The notes below the pieces were generated by a model. It made no database searches. It saw nothing but the letters and a program-made list of their open reading frames with translations, and had not been told where the DNA came from. Shown here piece after piece: positions 17,304 to 28,000 of a stretch of DNA of 64,000 nt; position 1 is the first letter of the stretch; each line of letters starts with the position of its first letter. The position numbers and the translations under genes are program-made. Origin of the DNA: Neobacillus nitrireducens (GTDB lineage: Bacteria > Bacillota > Bacilli > Bacillales > Cytobacillaceae); the NCBI RefSeq assembly GCF_030915405.1, contig NZ_CP133262.1, forward strand, positions 2,542,001-2,606,000, written 5' to 3'.

Positions 17304-17783
17304 TTAGTTTGTCACAGGCTTAAGTTCTACTAGTGAACGATACTTTCCATTATAAAAAACGAGTGGTTCGGCATCTTCAAGGTGAATATCCGTTACTTTA
17401 CCAATAAACAAGGTGTGATCCCCTTCCACATGTTCAGCTGATACTTCACATGCAATCTGTGCGACGGCACCAGATAAAACCGGCTTTCCATCCAGGCGTT
17501 CAAAGGTTACTTCCTTATGCTCCTTCAATTGTCCAGCGAAAATCATCGAAAGCTCTTCCTGGTCAGCGGCTAAGATGTTAACCGTGAAAATCTTACTTTC
17601 TTTGATTTTGTTTAGGACTTTTGCCTTTTCCCCGATGGATATAACCACAAGCTTTGGATCAAGCGATACGGACATGAATGCATTTGCAGTCATTCCGTGA
17701 ATTTCTCCTTCTACTTCTGTTGTAATTACGGTTACTCCTGTGGCAAACTTACCCATTGCACTTCGAAACTGACGATCATCCAT
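17304..17783 (-). CDS. Flavin reductase, partner of the two-component monooxygenase
   Basis: A 159-residue HpaC/HsaB-like reductase. The N-terminus FRSAMGKFATGVTVITTEVEG and GMTANAFMSVSLDPKLVVISI are family signatures, and a conserved EGDHTLFIGKV stretch follows. It uses NAD(P)H to reduce FMN or FAD and passes it to the oxygenase encoded 64 bases upstream. Soluble. It precedes the RibF paralogue by 21 bases. Confidence 0.9.
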   Translation of the reverse strand: MDDRQFRSAMGKFATGVTVITTEVEGEIHGMTANAFMSVSLDPKLVVISIGEKAKVLNKIKESKIFTVNILAADQEELSMIFAGQLKEHKEVTFERLDGKPVLSGAVAQIACEVSAEHVEGDHTLFIGKVTDIHLEDAEPLVFYNGKYRSLVELKPVTN

Positions 17784-17847
17784 TTTAAAAAATCCTCCTG
17801 AAAAAAATTCTATTTAACTTGTTATCTATAATTTCATACTTAGGAAT

Positions 17848-19032
17848 TTATCCCCTCACTCCACCGTCAAAACCAAATAAATCCTTACCGTATGCTGCAA
17901 CCGCATCTTCGTATAAAGAGGTTTTATGCGTGGCAACCGCGATGACATCTCTTAAGAATAATTCCATTGTTCCGCCTTTATAAAGAGCGCCTCCACCTAA
18001 AGTTAACAGTGCTCTTACGGCAATATCCGTGCACATCTTAATCGCTTTTGTACGAATCGCAAAAAATTCAGATGGAGGAGTGATACAGCCATCTTTTTCA
18101 TAGTTTTCTAGCAGATCAATATATTTGTCTAACAAAGCTTCCGCTACGTGGAAATCTGTTGTCATTTCGGCTAATACCCGCTGACTTCTTGGTGACTCAC
18201 TTTCCCTTACTCCATCCATTAAGCGCACACGTTTTTCAGTAAGCACTTTAAATTCCTTAAGGATTCGTTCTGCCCCGCCCAGAGCCATGTAACCGAATCC
18301 CAAATAGAAGGAGGGAAAGAAGGGGACATGATAAAAAGGATAGTCTGTGTCATATTCTTCTACCGGTGGTCTTCTGGTCAGCTCTGCTTGATCTAAACGT
18401 AAAATCCGCTCCATTGGGACATACACCTGATCGGCAATAATTTGGTTACTGCCTGATCCTCTTAACCCAAATGTATCCCAATTATGGATTACTTCCACCT
18501 CGGATGTTTTTAACATGGGCAAACAATAGACAGGTTTTTCGCTATCAGGGAATTGAATCATAACCCCAACACCCACCCATTCACTATAATTGACGCCGCT
18601 GACAAAACTCCACTTGCCACTGATACGATAACCATCGCCATCTCGTTCTGCTTTTCCTAAGGCAGCAAAGATATCGCAAATTAATCCGCCTTCATGAATA
18701 ATTTCGTCTGCACCTTTTTCTGGAAGAAAAGCTGGAAGCATATTGTGCAGCGGATAAAGATAGGTCAGCCACGCAGCTGAAATATTGTAATTGGCCACCT
18801 TACGAACGACCTTAGCAAATGTTTTCAAATCTGCCTGTGGTCCGCCATATTTTTTGGGAAGCATCATCCGTGAAATCTGCGTTTCTTGGATGAGGTTCAC
18901 TACATTTTGTGATATCGTCGCATTTTTCTCCGCTTCTGGCGCTTCTTGCTCGGCCAATTTTCCGATTCGTTCTGCTCCGGCTAGTAAATCTTCAACTGTA
19001 ACATCTTTCCCTTTTAATACTAAACTTGCCAT
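17848..19032 (-). CDS. Flavin-dependent monooxygenase of acyl-CoA dehydrogenase fold
   Basis: About 394 residues with the acyl-CoA-dehydrogenase-like fold used by HsaA-type oxygenases: MMLPKKYGGP near residue 50, ISGKWSFVSGVNYSEW in the middle, and a C-terminal helical domain ending LFGFDGGVRG. With the reductase gene next to it, it is probably a phenol ortho-hydroxylase feeding the extradiol enzyme. The ATG at 19032 follows AAGGGGTG. It is the first gene of the leftward operon. Other ACAD-fold oxygenases, for example for sulfur or nitrogen heterocycles, cannot be excluded. Confidence 0.85.
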   Translation of the reverse strand: MASLVLKGKDVTVEDLLAGAERIGKLAEQEAPEAEKNATISQNVVNLIQETQISRMMLPKKYGGPQADLKTFAKVVRKVANYNISAAWLTYLYPLHNMLPAFLPEKGADEIIHEGGLICDIFAALGKAERDGDGYRISGKWSFVSGVNYSEWVGVGVMIQFPDSEKPVYCLPMLKTSEVEVIHNWDTFGLRGSGSNQIIADQVYVPMERILRLDQAELTRRPPVEEYDTDYPFYHVPFFPSFYLGFGYMALGGAERILKEFKVLTEKRVRLMDGVRESESPRSQRVLAEMTTDFHVAEALLDKYIDLLENYEKDGCITPPSEFFAIRTKAIKMCTDIAVRALLTLGGGALYKGGTMELFLRDVIAVATHKTSLYEDAVAAYGKDLFGFDGGVRG

Positions 19033-19166
19033 CGTTCTACACCCCTTCTGTTTTAGTAGATAGAATTGTTGAGTAAAATAATAGGTTATGGACAACCGTC
19101 CGTTGATCATGGCTGACATCGCTTACATTTGCAATTGAATTAGGTTTTTACTATTTGAACCTTGTA

Positions 19167-19196
19167 AATATAGTTTATATAATTTGGAATTTTCAA
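19167..19196 (-). promoter_or_regulatory. Promoter of the aromatic-degradation operon
   Basis: Minus-strand TTGAAA (19191-19196) and TATATT (19167-19172), 18 bases apart, about 130 bases upstream of the monooxygenase start. No second gene lies between them. Confidence 0.5.
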
Positions 19197-19280
19197 ACTA
19201 GAGCAAAAAATGTCTATGTTTCTTAATTTACTAGACAAAATTTGTTCATCACTGAAAAATCAGCGGTCGAAAAAGGCAAA

Positions 19281-19310
19281 AGAAAAACCACCCGGTTCCA
19301 TCCGGATGGC
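19281..19310 (-). terminator. Terminator after the XylR/V4R-PucR regulator gene
   Basis: Stem CCATCCGG / CCGGGTGG with one G-U pair, then TTTTT on the minus strand, directly after the TAG stop at 19312. Confidence 0.8.
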
Positions 19311-19311
19311 T

Positions 19312-21179
19312 CTAATCTAATGTGAGTTCCCCTACTGCAATCAACGATTTGATAATCAGTAGTAATTGATGCATTTCATCTGAATCGCGAAGGTCTTTTT
19401 CTAATAAGCTTTCGATTCGGCTGATCCTATGCCGAAGCCCGCTCATCGATAAAGACAGATCACTCATCGTTTGCTCAAGCTTCCCCCGTTTAACAAAAAA
19501 CTATACAAAGTTTTTAGAAGCTCCAGGATTTTTGGATCGGTCATGTTATATAGAGTTCCTAATTCTTGTTCAGCAATCAGTTTAATCCCGCTTATATTTT
19601 TCGAGTTAATCAGTACCCCGACGATTCCTAAGGATTGGAACGGGACGATAGGCTTCTTAACTGCTAATCGTAAAGCAATGGTTGCTTCCTCGTAACATCT
19701 GGATGCTTGGCTAATATCATCCTCTAATTGGCTGATACCGCATGTAAAATGGCTTTGTGGAAATTTTTTCAACAGATAATCGAGATATTCCTTGATCACA
19801 TCATAGATTGCTTTCTTTTGAATCGTTTCATTGGTAATCAATAACACCATATTTCCATCACGGTGTCCAACCAAGATATTATGCTTTTTCTCATTGAAAT
19901 ACTGAAAGGTCGTTTCAAAAATCTGTTCCTGCAGAAGAAAGTCATCTTCAATCGAACGTTGGTTTTTTTTATATTCCACTACCGATAGATAATATTTCTG
20001 TTTAAGATCTACACCCGTATATTTCCCGCGATTGATGATCTCGTTTGTAGACAGCCTGCCCTCTACTATTTGTTCAAGAAAATTCCCCTTCATTCGCTCA
20101 AACGTTTCTACCTTTGTTTTCTCATTTAAGAGAATAAGTGAGGCCGCATTGGCAAATCGGTCTAAAAACAAATAATCCTCTTCGTGATGATGATTTTCCA
20201 TTTCATCATAAAGTAAGGAACAATACCCGATTACTTCCTTTTGTAAAAGGATTGGGGCGATGAGACGTTCTTGAATCGAAGTTTTGATCACCTTTTTTCT
20301 AAAGGGTAAAAGTGACTTCGTGCTTAATCTAGTTTCTTGAAGATAAACTTCCATATCGTCTTGATAATCCAAAAGTTGTTCCTTCGATAGCCCTGAATAG
20401 GTAATCGTCCGATGTAACGTATCTTCAACGATAATGGGGATTTGAATCATTTTATATACCATAGCAGCCAGGGTTTGCAAATCACTGCCATTAATAATTT
20501 CTTCTGTTAATTTGTTTTGAAAATTGGCCAAGTGAGTGACGACATTTTTTTGATCCAATAATTGATCATAGGTTAACTCAAGTTCTTTTACAATCGGTGT
20601 TTCATTATAATAATCGAGTTCATGTTCATCTTGAAGTTCCTTTTCCCATTCTTTCTTGGGTTTCATCACCCATCGGCACTCCGAATCACCCTTCCCCACA
20701 CATGAGATTTCTCTTGATAAAAGCGGTTCTCCAAAAATCGTTGTCATAAAACCGCTCGCAAACCCGCTCAATGTGTGACAAACCGGACCATCGGATACTC
20801 CGAGATGCTTTAAATGCTCCTCTGCCTCATAAGAATCAATCCATGTTCCGGATGAAAAGAAAGAATGAATCCGGTGTTGTTCATCTAATTCATAAGAGCA
20901 TTCATGTTTAATCCCTCTGATATGCCCATTTTGAATGTGGAGAATCGGCCCATGTTTAATAAGATTTTCTAGTGAGGATTCGGTTTGCACCACTTCACTG
21001 GCAATTTTGGCACCCATTTCCCAGCCATAATGAAATAAAAATCCCTTTATCCTCTTAATGCCAATATTCTTTGCCAGCTGCTGCCTAAGAATCCCGAAAA
21101 CGGATGCAGATGTAACAATCTTACGGTCACCTACAACTACCTCGTGGCTATAACTCTCCTCCGAAACTTTGACGCACAT
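19312..21179 (-). CDS. XylR-N/V4R-PucR-type regulator, frameshifted before its HTH
   Basis: Probable activator of the adjacent aromatic operon. The N-terminal region has an XylR-N-like sensor (about 20-120) and a V4R domain (CHTLSGFASGF, ECRW), followed by a central GAF-like part and a CdaR/PucR domain (ERMKGNFLEQIVEGRL). The first frame stops at 19464. The next frame continues with KLEQTMSDLSLSMSGLRHR and IESLLEKDLRDSD to 19312, the PucR-type helix-turn-helix. One extra G in the run of five (19483-19487) would join them. The loss removes the DNA-binding end, so the gene is dead, phase-variable, or misread. Start at 21179 is chosen for its AGGATG site; 21200 is the alternative. Confidence 0.82.
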
Positions 21180-21330
21180 GCTAACACATCCTGTTTTCAT
21201 GATCGATCAACAATTTGATATTTGTTCTATAAGCTAAAAAGTAAATGCATTCCTATTAAGAAAGCGCAGACACACTACTTCTTATTTTAATTCAAAAATT
21301 TACATAGTTCAAAATATTTAATGTATGCAA

Positions 21331-21380
21331 AAAAATAGGCAGCCTTTACTCAGGTGACGTACCGAGCAAAAGCTGCCAAA
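21331..21380 (-). terminator. Terminator after the HxlR gene
   Basis: GGCAGC-TTT and AAA-GGCTGCC form a long stem; the minus strand then reads TATTTTTTT. Confidence 0.7.
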
Positions 21381-21386
21381 AATCAT

Positions 21387-21713
21387 TTATAATGAATCGG
21401 ATTCAACTGGAATCCAGGTTTGCGACCATTTTTCAATTTCTTTCACGATGGGCTCTAAGGCAAGTCCCTTTTCTGTAAGGGAATACTCAATTCGGACGGG
21501 CGTTTCCGGAAACACCACACGTTTAACAATCCCATGGTTCTCCAAATCCTTTAATCGCTCTGAAAGGACCCTGCCGCTCAACCCAATCGAAGATTCTAAC
21601 GCGCAGAAACGTTTCGGCCCTGATAGCAGCTGATAAATGACTAATCCTGTCCAACGCTGGCTCATCATCCCCATCGCTTTTTGAAACCGAGGACACATGA
21701 CAGACTCTTCCAT
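21387..21713 (-). CDS. HxlR-family transcriptional regulator
   Basis: A winged-helix regulator of about 108 residues. MCPRFQKAMGMMSQRWTGLV and FCALESSIGLSGRVLSERLKDLE are the HxlR signature and recognition helix. The single cysteine near the N-terminus is sometimes redox- or aldehyde-sensing in this family. It starts at 21713 after GGGGAAGGAA. It is divergent from the GTP cyclohydrolase II-like gene and probably controls it through sites in the interval. Confidence 0.88.
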   Translation of the reverse strand: MEESVMCPRFQKAMGMMSQRWTGLVIYQLLSGPKRFCALESSIGLSGRVLSERLKDLENHGIVKRVVFPETPVRIEYSLTEKGLALEPIVKEIEKWSQTWIPVESDSL

Positions 21714-21775
21714 TGTTCCTTCCCCTCCCAGCTCAGTGTGTTTTACACTATAATCACATTGTAAAACTATTTTAA

Positions 21776-21858
21776 TTGACACAAATAAGTTTTAAAAATA
21801 TAATTACTTACATAAAGTAACTAACTGATTAATATTTAGTAACTATAAATAGTTTACT
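21776..21858 (+). promoter_or_regulatory. Promoter and HxlR-type operator of the GTP cyclohydrolase gene
   Basis: TTGACA (21776-21781), 17 bases, TATAAT (21799-21804) is a consensus promoter. An imperfect palindrome, AGTAACTAT-A-AATAGTTTACT (21838-21858), lies about 27-47 bases after the start, a repressor position; a further AGTAACT lies at 21816-21822. HxlR sites in Bacillus often contain such AGTAACT-like halves. Confidence 0.6.
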
Positions 21859-21974
21859 TTAACTATTTGTGGTTCGTCAATATATCACCTAGAAGATTGG
21901 TTTTATAAAAAGCGCAACGATGTGATCCACAGAAAAAATGGTTGCCGTAAAAATATAAATTGGGGGAATCCAAA

Positions 21975-22706
21975 GTGGAACCAATACAAGTTCAACCAAA
22001 CGCTCTTTCTATTTTAGAAGATAAAATTAAATTGATAAAAAAAGGCGAAGAAGCAATTTACCTAGTCGGCCCGATCAAACTTCCGGTCAATTTATACGGA
22101 GAAACGGTTGAATTTAAATGGTACAGCTGGTTAAAGAGTGAAAATGTGACAGAAGATTTCCAACAAGTCATTGATCAATTATCCTCTGCGAATTTAGCGG
22201 AATTTCAACAGTCAAGTGTGCTTGTCTATGGGGATTTCGAATACGGTGCGGATGCCTTAATCCGAATGCATTCAATTTGTCATACGGGGGATATTTTCGG
22301 AAGCAAGCGCTGTGATTGCGGCTTTCAGCTTAAACAATCGCTGAAAATGATTGCCGAGCATGGAACCGGGGCGTTATTTTATTTGGCCAATCATGAAGGC
22401 AGAGGAATCGGCTTATTTAGTAAAGCGATGGCTTATATTCTCCAAGAAAATGGCTATGATACGGTTGATGCCAATGAGGGACTTGGTTTCCCGGATGATT
22501 CGAGGAATTACGATGAGGCCATTGAAGTTCTTAAAGCGTTAAGAACCAAACCCGTCACCCTCATCACAAACAATCCAAAAAAACTCAAAGCCTTAAAAAC
22601 AGCTGGTGCACCCGTCTCCGGGCGGACTCCACTATGGGGCGATGTTTCCGAGTACAATGAAAAGTACTTACAGACAAAGGTAAAAAAATCCGGACATATG
22701 GCGTAG
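21975..22706 (+). CDS. GTP cyclohydrolase II-type enzyme (RibA-like), stand-alone
   Basis: About 243 residues. It has the zinc motif CHTGDIFGSKRCDCG, the catalytic HEGRGIGL, and DDSRNYDEA; GTP cyclohydrolase II opens GTP in the first step of riboflavin synthesis. It lacks the DHBP synthase half present in Bacillus RibBA, so it is a paralogue. The GTG at 21975 follows GGGGG. Control by the divergent HxlR gene is likely. It may raise flavin supply for the nearby flavin oxygenase, or act on another GTP-like substrate. Confidence 0.85.
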   Translation: MEPIQVQPNALSILEDKIKLIKKGEEAIYLVGPIKLPVNLYGETVEFKWYSWLKSENVTEDFQQVIDQLSSANLAEFQQSSVLVYGDFEYGADALIRMHSICHTGDIFGSKRCDCGFQLKQSLKMIAEHGTGALFYLANHEGRGIGLFSKAMAYILQENGYDTVDANEGLGFPDDSRNYDEAIEVLKALRTKPVTLITNNPKKLKALKTAGAPVSGRTPLWGDVSEYNEKYLQTKVKKSGHMA

Positions 22707-22720
22707 TACCTACTATTTTT

Positions 22721-22758
22721 GCCACACAGTTCTCGCTAGAGAGTTGTGTGGCTTTTTT
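22721..22758 (+). terminator. Terminator after the GTP cyclohydrolase-like gene
   Basis: GCCACACA...TGTGTGGC with an inner TCTC/GAGA stem, followed by TTTTTT. A very similar hairpin is at 23718-23757. Confidence 0.85.
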
Positions 22759-22813
22759 GAGGTTTCGAAAAGCTACTTTTAGCTGGAATTCACTTGGCTC
22801 ATTACCTCAACAA

Positions 22814-23644
22814 CTAACCGAGATAGGACGGTCTTTTAAGCGAGCATTTACTTGCTTCTTCCTGCAATCTTGGAGCATAGTAACTTAGCTTTTTTATAAA
22901 ATAACAGGTTTCTGGAAAATGATGTTCTAAAAATCGCAACGTGGTTTTATTAAGCAATTTATTTTCCTTATATTTAATCACCATGCTGTAAACAAATTGG
23001 CTCATTTCCAATGTTGTTTTTCCGACCTCGTTAGCGAATTCTGTTTGGCGGGCAAAGCCAGGCTGTTTGAACCGCAGATAACCTTTCAAATGGTGATTTT
23101 GAAGGATAAACACTTGAAATCTGCTAATATATCCCTCTGCTTGCTTACTAGCAATAACTTCAATTGGATCAATAAGATTTTTAAAGAGAACGGCATGTCC
23201 CAGTTGGTCCTCAAGCCATAAATCCATTAGATCCTCTAAAGGAAGAGGTGCAGGTTCCTTTCCATGAATCAACTGACTTAATAGCCGCAGATATTCCTGA
23301 TTTTCAGCTAACGTTCCGTTCAGGTAAGTTGGCGATAAGTTTAAATTCACCTGATTATCTATTCTAAGCGATTGCAACTTCCCTTCAAATTCGAAATATC
23401 CTTTGGCGATCGGCCATGCCCGCTGGGAAAAATAAATCATCGCTTCATCTGAATAAGTAACTGAACGAGGAATGGTACTTAATGTCGAAATTAAATCACC
23501 GAATAACTTAATATACTGTTGCGATGTGTTAACATATTCAACCTCGCTTGCTGAAAGATGGTCTCTTACAAAATAAGCATGATCTTGTAAAACCCCTAAC
23601 CAAAATAAATGTTCGTCCCATAAAGGTATCATATTCCTGTTCAC
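22814..23644 (-). CDS. DUF2935 protein
   Basis: A 276-residue soluble protein composed of two helical-bundle repeats; WDEHLFWLGVLQDHAYFVRD and WLEDQLGHAVLFKNLID carry the paired E-H/D-H residues typical of DUF2935, a hemerythrin/ferritin-like fold seen in spore formers. Function is not established; metal binding or a spore-associated role is inference. It stands alone, flanked by two matching hairpins. Confidence 0.82.
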   Translation of the reverse strand: MNRNMIPLWDEHLFWLGVLQDHAYFVRDHLSASEVEYVNTSQQYIKLFGDLISTLSTIPRSVTYSDEAMIYFSQRAWPIAKGYFEFEGKLQSLRIDNQVNLNLSPTYLNGTLAENQEYLRLLSQLIHGKEPAPLPLEDLMDLWLEDQLGHAVLFKNLIDPIEVIASKQAEGYISRFQVFILQNHHLKGYLRFKQPGFARQTEFANEVGKTTLEMSQFVYSMVIKYKENKLLNKTTLRFLEHHFPETCYFIKKLSYYAPRLQEEASKCSLKRPSYLG

Positions 23645-23717
23645 CTGTTTTCCCCCTCTATTCCCATATATATATATTTACAGAGGGGCTATGAAAGAAT
23701 AAGTTTATTTTGGAAAA

Positions 23718-23757
23718 CGCCACACAGTGCTCCCGAGAGAGCTGTGTGGCGCTTTGT
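23718..23757 (-). terminator. CGCCACACAG hairpin upstream of the DUF2935 gene
   Basis: CGCCACACAG...CTGTGTGGCG stem with an inner GCTC/GAGC pairing. It shares CCACACAG with the terminator at 22721. No clean T run lies on either strand; it probably attenuates or ends the transcript of the Gre-like gene. Confidence 0.45.
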
Positions 23758-23861
23758 TGTTTGGAAAACTTAACGATTCATCCCTCCTGTCGTGATTCGG
23801 AATCATGTTATTTGTTAGGGTGTCTTGCAAATTCATTTTTTATTGGCGGTGAATCTAACTA

Positions 23862-24359
23862 CTATATCTCTTTAGCGGAAATGTCTTCAAAACAGCCACT
23901 CAAGCCTCTTTTGTCTAGCTCTAAAAGGTGCCCAACAAACGAGATTTCTTTAATCGTTACCTGAAGTTCCCCGGTTGGAATTTTCAGCGATATCCTTTCA
24001 CCGATATTCTTAAAAAGAAGCTGCCTGCCTACAGGAGATAAAAAGGAAATAAAACCACGATCTGGATCAATTTGTTCCGGGAAACAAATGACAAAATCCT
24101 CTGTTTCGCTTTCCTCATCGTACAATACCGTAACCTTTGTCCCTATAACCACTTTTGGAAAAAGGGAAATAAAATTGGTATTTTGATTTACTTTTAATAA
24201 GTCCTCAACTTCTAACACGTATATATTAAAAAAGTGCTTTAATCGTTCTTGTATAGGCGTCGAAGAGATATAAAGGTTCGTTAATTCCTTGATGTTTTCA
24301 TCAATATAATCTAACTGCTGCACGAAGTATTCTTTACTTTGATGGAAACTATGGTTCAT
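23862..24359 (-). CDS. GreA/GreB C-terminal-domain protein
   Basis: A 165-residue protein. The C-terminal half (from about residue 65: VVIGTKVTVLYDEE... FLSPVGRQLLFKNIGERISL) is the FKBP-like Gre/Rnk domain that docks on RNA polymerase. The N-terminal half is helical but lacks the acidic coiled-coil tip needed for transcript cleavage, so it is more likely a Gre-like modulator than a true GreA. It is transcribed alone. Confidence 0.75.
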   Translation of the reverse strand: MNHSFHQSKEYFVQQLDYIDENIKELTNLYISSTPIQERLKHFFNIYVLEVEDLLKVNQNTNFISLFPKVVIGTKVTVLYDEESETEDFVICFPEQIDPDRGFISFLSPVGRQLLFKNIGERISLKIPTGELQVTIKEISFVGHLLELDKRGLSGCFEDISAKEI

Positions 24360-24640
24360 AGTAGATAACCCCCAAGCTTGGATTAAACCTACTGCAAAAC
24401 TTCATTGATTTTTTCATTATTAACTCCTCCTTAATAAAAAAATAAACCTTCGTACAAGAAATCAAATACGCAAAGGTTACATTGGCATTATTTGTATTTC
24501 AGGACAATAAGGGAGGACTATGCTCCTTTATCTTTTTGAAGGTATTAGAACTAATCTTACCATATATACACAGGAAAATCTTGGGGCATAGTTTTTGAAT
24601 GATTATGGGATGAATTAGTTTTTTATTTTGATAAATACGG

Positions 24641-24895
24641 CATGAAGGACATAAGGGGCCGCAGAATCAAAGGTTTTGTCCTTCATAAGTGGTATGAAGG
24701 ACAATAGTCGCTCCAAAATCAAATGTTTTGTCCTTCATAAGAGGTATGAAGGACAATAATCGCTCTAAAATCAAAGGTTTTGTCCTTCATAAGCGGTATG
24801 AAGGACAATAATTGCTGCAAAATCAAAGGTTTTGTCCTTCATAAGCGGTATGAAGGACAATAATCACTCCAAAATCAAAGGTTTTGTCCTTCATA
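24641..24895. repeat. Tandem array of five 52-bp palindrome-ended repeats
   Basis: Each unit begins TATGAAGGACA and ends TGTCCTTCATA, with an inner segment like AATAATCGCTCCAAAATCAA. Unit junctions form a perfect 11-base inverted repeat around five bases. Inner segments differ at only a few positions. Same period and ends as the array at 31568-31964 but with a different inner segment. The rest of 24360-25002 holds no gene that I can see. Confidence 0.9.
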
Positions 24896-25002
24896 CTGGT
24901 CGCGTATATGCTTTTTATATTTATCTATATTTTAAATTTGTATTCTGGTTAGTTCCTTTCGGCGATATGCTTAAGAAATTAATTTCCATATAAAGTATAG
25001 AT

Positions 25003-25044
25003 AACACAAAAAACAGCAAACCCTGGTCTGCTGTTTTTTGTGTT
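25003..25044 (-). terminator. Terminator after the RND pump gene
   Basis: A 16-base perfect stem, AACACAAAAAACAGCA / TGCTGTTTTTTGTGTT, directly after the stop codon. Confidence 0.85.
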
Positions 25045-28000
25045 TTATATAGAAAACTCATTATGATTTTCTTCCGTCCCTTTCTTTACCCGCTGTTTTT
25101 TCGCTTTTCGGAAATGGAACAGTTCGTAGAACGTTGGAATGACGATCAGAGTCAGTAAGGTAGACACAATTAGTCCAAAAATAACCACGACGGCAAGTCC
25201 TTTGGAAACCAGATTCATACTCATGGCAGATTCATGCGCAAAAAGAAGCGGTACCATGGCAAATACGGTAGCCAGTGCCGTCATCAAAATGGGACGAAGG
25301 CGGACCGTTCCTGCTTCCATAATCGCTTCCCGAATGGTCATATTTTCTTCGTTATGACGGATTCGGTCGACCAAGACAATGGCATTCGTCACGACGATCC
25401 CGACAAGCATCAGCATGCCAATTCCAGAAGAGATATCAATGCTCGATTTTGAGACGACGAGTCCTAATAGCGAACCAATCGCAGCAAGCGGCAAGGATAG
25501 CAAGATCGCGAAGCTGGCTCGGAATGATTTTAGAGTGATTAATAGAATCATGAAGACAATTCCGATTGAGAACATCGCGAGCTTTGCCAGTTCCATTAAA
25601 TCATCAGTAGACTGCATAGAGCTTCCCGTGAGTTCAGCACTTGTTTCATTCCCGAAAGTCTTGTCTTTATCCCATGTCAGTAATTGTTTGTTAATTTCTC
25701 CGGCCACGTTGACCATTTTCTTCGGATGAACCGTTGCATTCACCTGAAGATAATGTTGACCGTCTTTAGAATAAAGAGTGCCTGGCTGTTCAATCTGTTC
25801 GACTTCAGCCACTTTTGATAACAATACCGGACCGTCTTGTGTAAAAATCTCTAAGTTTTCTAGGTCTTTGGAGGTACGGATTTCCTTTAACGCACCGAGC
25901 TTTACCATTGTGGTCCGTCCGTCGATCTTCATGTTGCCGATAACTGCCGGCTGCAGCATTGCTTGAAGAGAGCCGGAAACTTCCTCGGCGTTTGCAACTT
26001 TCGAATCGACGGTGATGTTTACCGTTGGTTTCTTGTCCGCATCATTACTTTCCACTTTTTGAACACCTTTAATGGTGTTTAATTTTTTTATAATGATATC
26101 GGCTGCTTTTTTAATATCCGAATCGTTTTTACCTAGCACATCCACTGAAACAGTGGTTTTGTTTTCACCCATGAGCCCAGCTGTATTCGCGATTAACTCG
26201 GCCGTAGGGAATTGATTTTTTGTTTTCCTTAATGCTTGTGCGATCTTAGCGGAATCGACGCCTTCCTTCAAAAAGACCATGAATTGCACTTGATTTCCGT
26301 CCTGAAGCTCCCCAAACTGAGCTGCATCGGCATTGTTGCCAACCTGAACAATGTTATTGGTCACGCCTTCCTGCTTTGAAAGAATGGTTTCCAACTTGGA
26401 AAGACCCTCTTGAATGTCAGCAAATTTCGCCCCGTTTGGATACTTTAATAGAACGGACAGGTAAGCACTGTCTTTTTGGTCTACCGATCCTTTGGGAATC
26501 ATGGTGAATAACCCGACAGCTCCGATGACCACTACCACCGACAGGACAATCGGAAGCCATTTATGGTTCAAAGACCACCGAAGAACTGAGGGATAAAAGC
26601 TTTTTGGTTTGTGTTCTTTTGTTTTGACATTTTTCATCAATCGTCCGCTCAGTGCAGGCACAACGGTTAAGGCCACAAGGAGGGAAGACAGCAGCGAACA
26701 GGTAATGGTAATCGCAAACGGCGCGATTAAATCTCGTAAACTGCCAGATGCCAATGTCATCGGAAGAAACACGGCGACCGTCGTAAGCGTAGATGACGTA
26801 ATCGCAGCCGCCACTTCCTTTACCGCATCGATGATAAAGGACGGTGTCAATTGATTTCCTTGTTTTCTTCGGAAGATATTTTCCACGACAACGATACTAT
26901 CGTCCACGAGTCGTCCGACAGATACGGCGATTCCGCCGAGCGTCAGAATATTTAAAGTGACCCCAAAGAAGGATAATAAAATCATCGTAATACATAGAGA
27001 AAGCGGTATGCTGATGATTGTAATTAGAGTCATGCGGAAGCTTTTCAGGAACAGCCAGATAATCAAAGTGGCAAATAAGGCTCCTGTCAGTACTTCTCTC
27101 GTCATCGAATTTATTGAATTCAGAACCGTATCGGCTAAGTTAATAAATACCGTTGCGGTTAATGTTCCTTTATAGTCATGGTTAATATCCTTTGCTAGCT
27201 TTGCCACTTCCTTACCGAGAGTGACAGCATTGCTGGTTGAATCTTTCTGGACGACGATTTCAATAAAACTCTTTCCGTTCATATGGGTAATACTGGTGGT
27301 ATCTTTCTCCAACGTCACATCCGCAACATCTTTCAGTTTAGTACCTTTGTTTAACTGAAGGTTTTGAATGTCTTCGAGACTTTCTAATTTGCCTGTCACG
27401 ATGATGCTGGTTTCTTGATTATTCAGGGTTTGTTCTCCGACGGCAACCGATGCATTTTTTCCTTTTAGGACGGTATATAGCTTTTCAAGAGGATATTGGG
27501 CAGCGGCAAGTTTGGCTGCGTCGACTTTAATCGAGACCTGCTGATTTTTACCACCATAGGTGATTACGTTTCCGACCCCTTTAACGTCTTTGAATAGTGG
27601 AAGGATCTCGTTGTCGACGAGGTTCAGCTCGTTATTTCCGATTTCTTTATCGAATGTGAGCCCTAAGTAAACAACTGGAATTTGCGATGTATTGAGGAGC
27701 ACAACATACGGTTTCATGACTCCATTTGGCAGATTGACCATTGAGATGTTATCTTGAATCTGCTGCCTGGCTTCTTTCAGATTCGTGTCCGATTCAAATG
27801 TCACCGTCATCTGAGAAAAGTTATTGCCCGTTTCAGCAACCACATTTCGTTTCCCTTTGATCCCGGTTAACACCTTTTCAATCGGCTGCGTGACCTGTTC
27901 GTCCATACTGACCGCATCCATGCCGTTACCTACTACGGAAATCGTAATAAACGGCTGGTCTGCTGAAGGCATGAGCTCCATCGGGATCCGAGTATAACTG

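Noticed and set aside
24641..24895. CRISPR-like array
   Set aside because: Units are tandem copies with near-identical inner segments, not repeats with unique spacers, and no cas genes are nearby.
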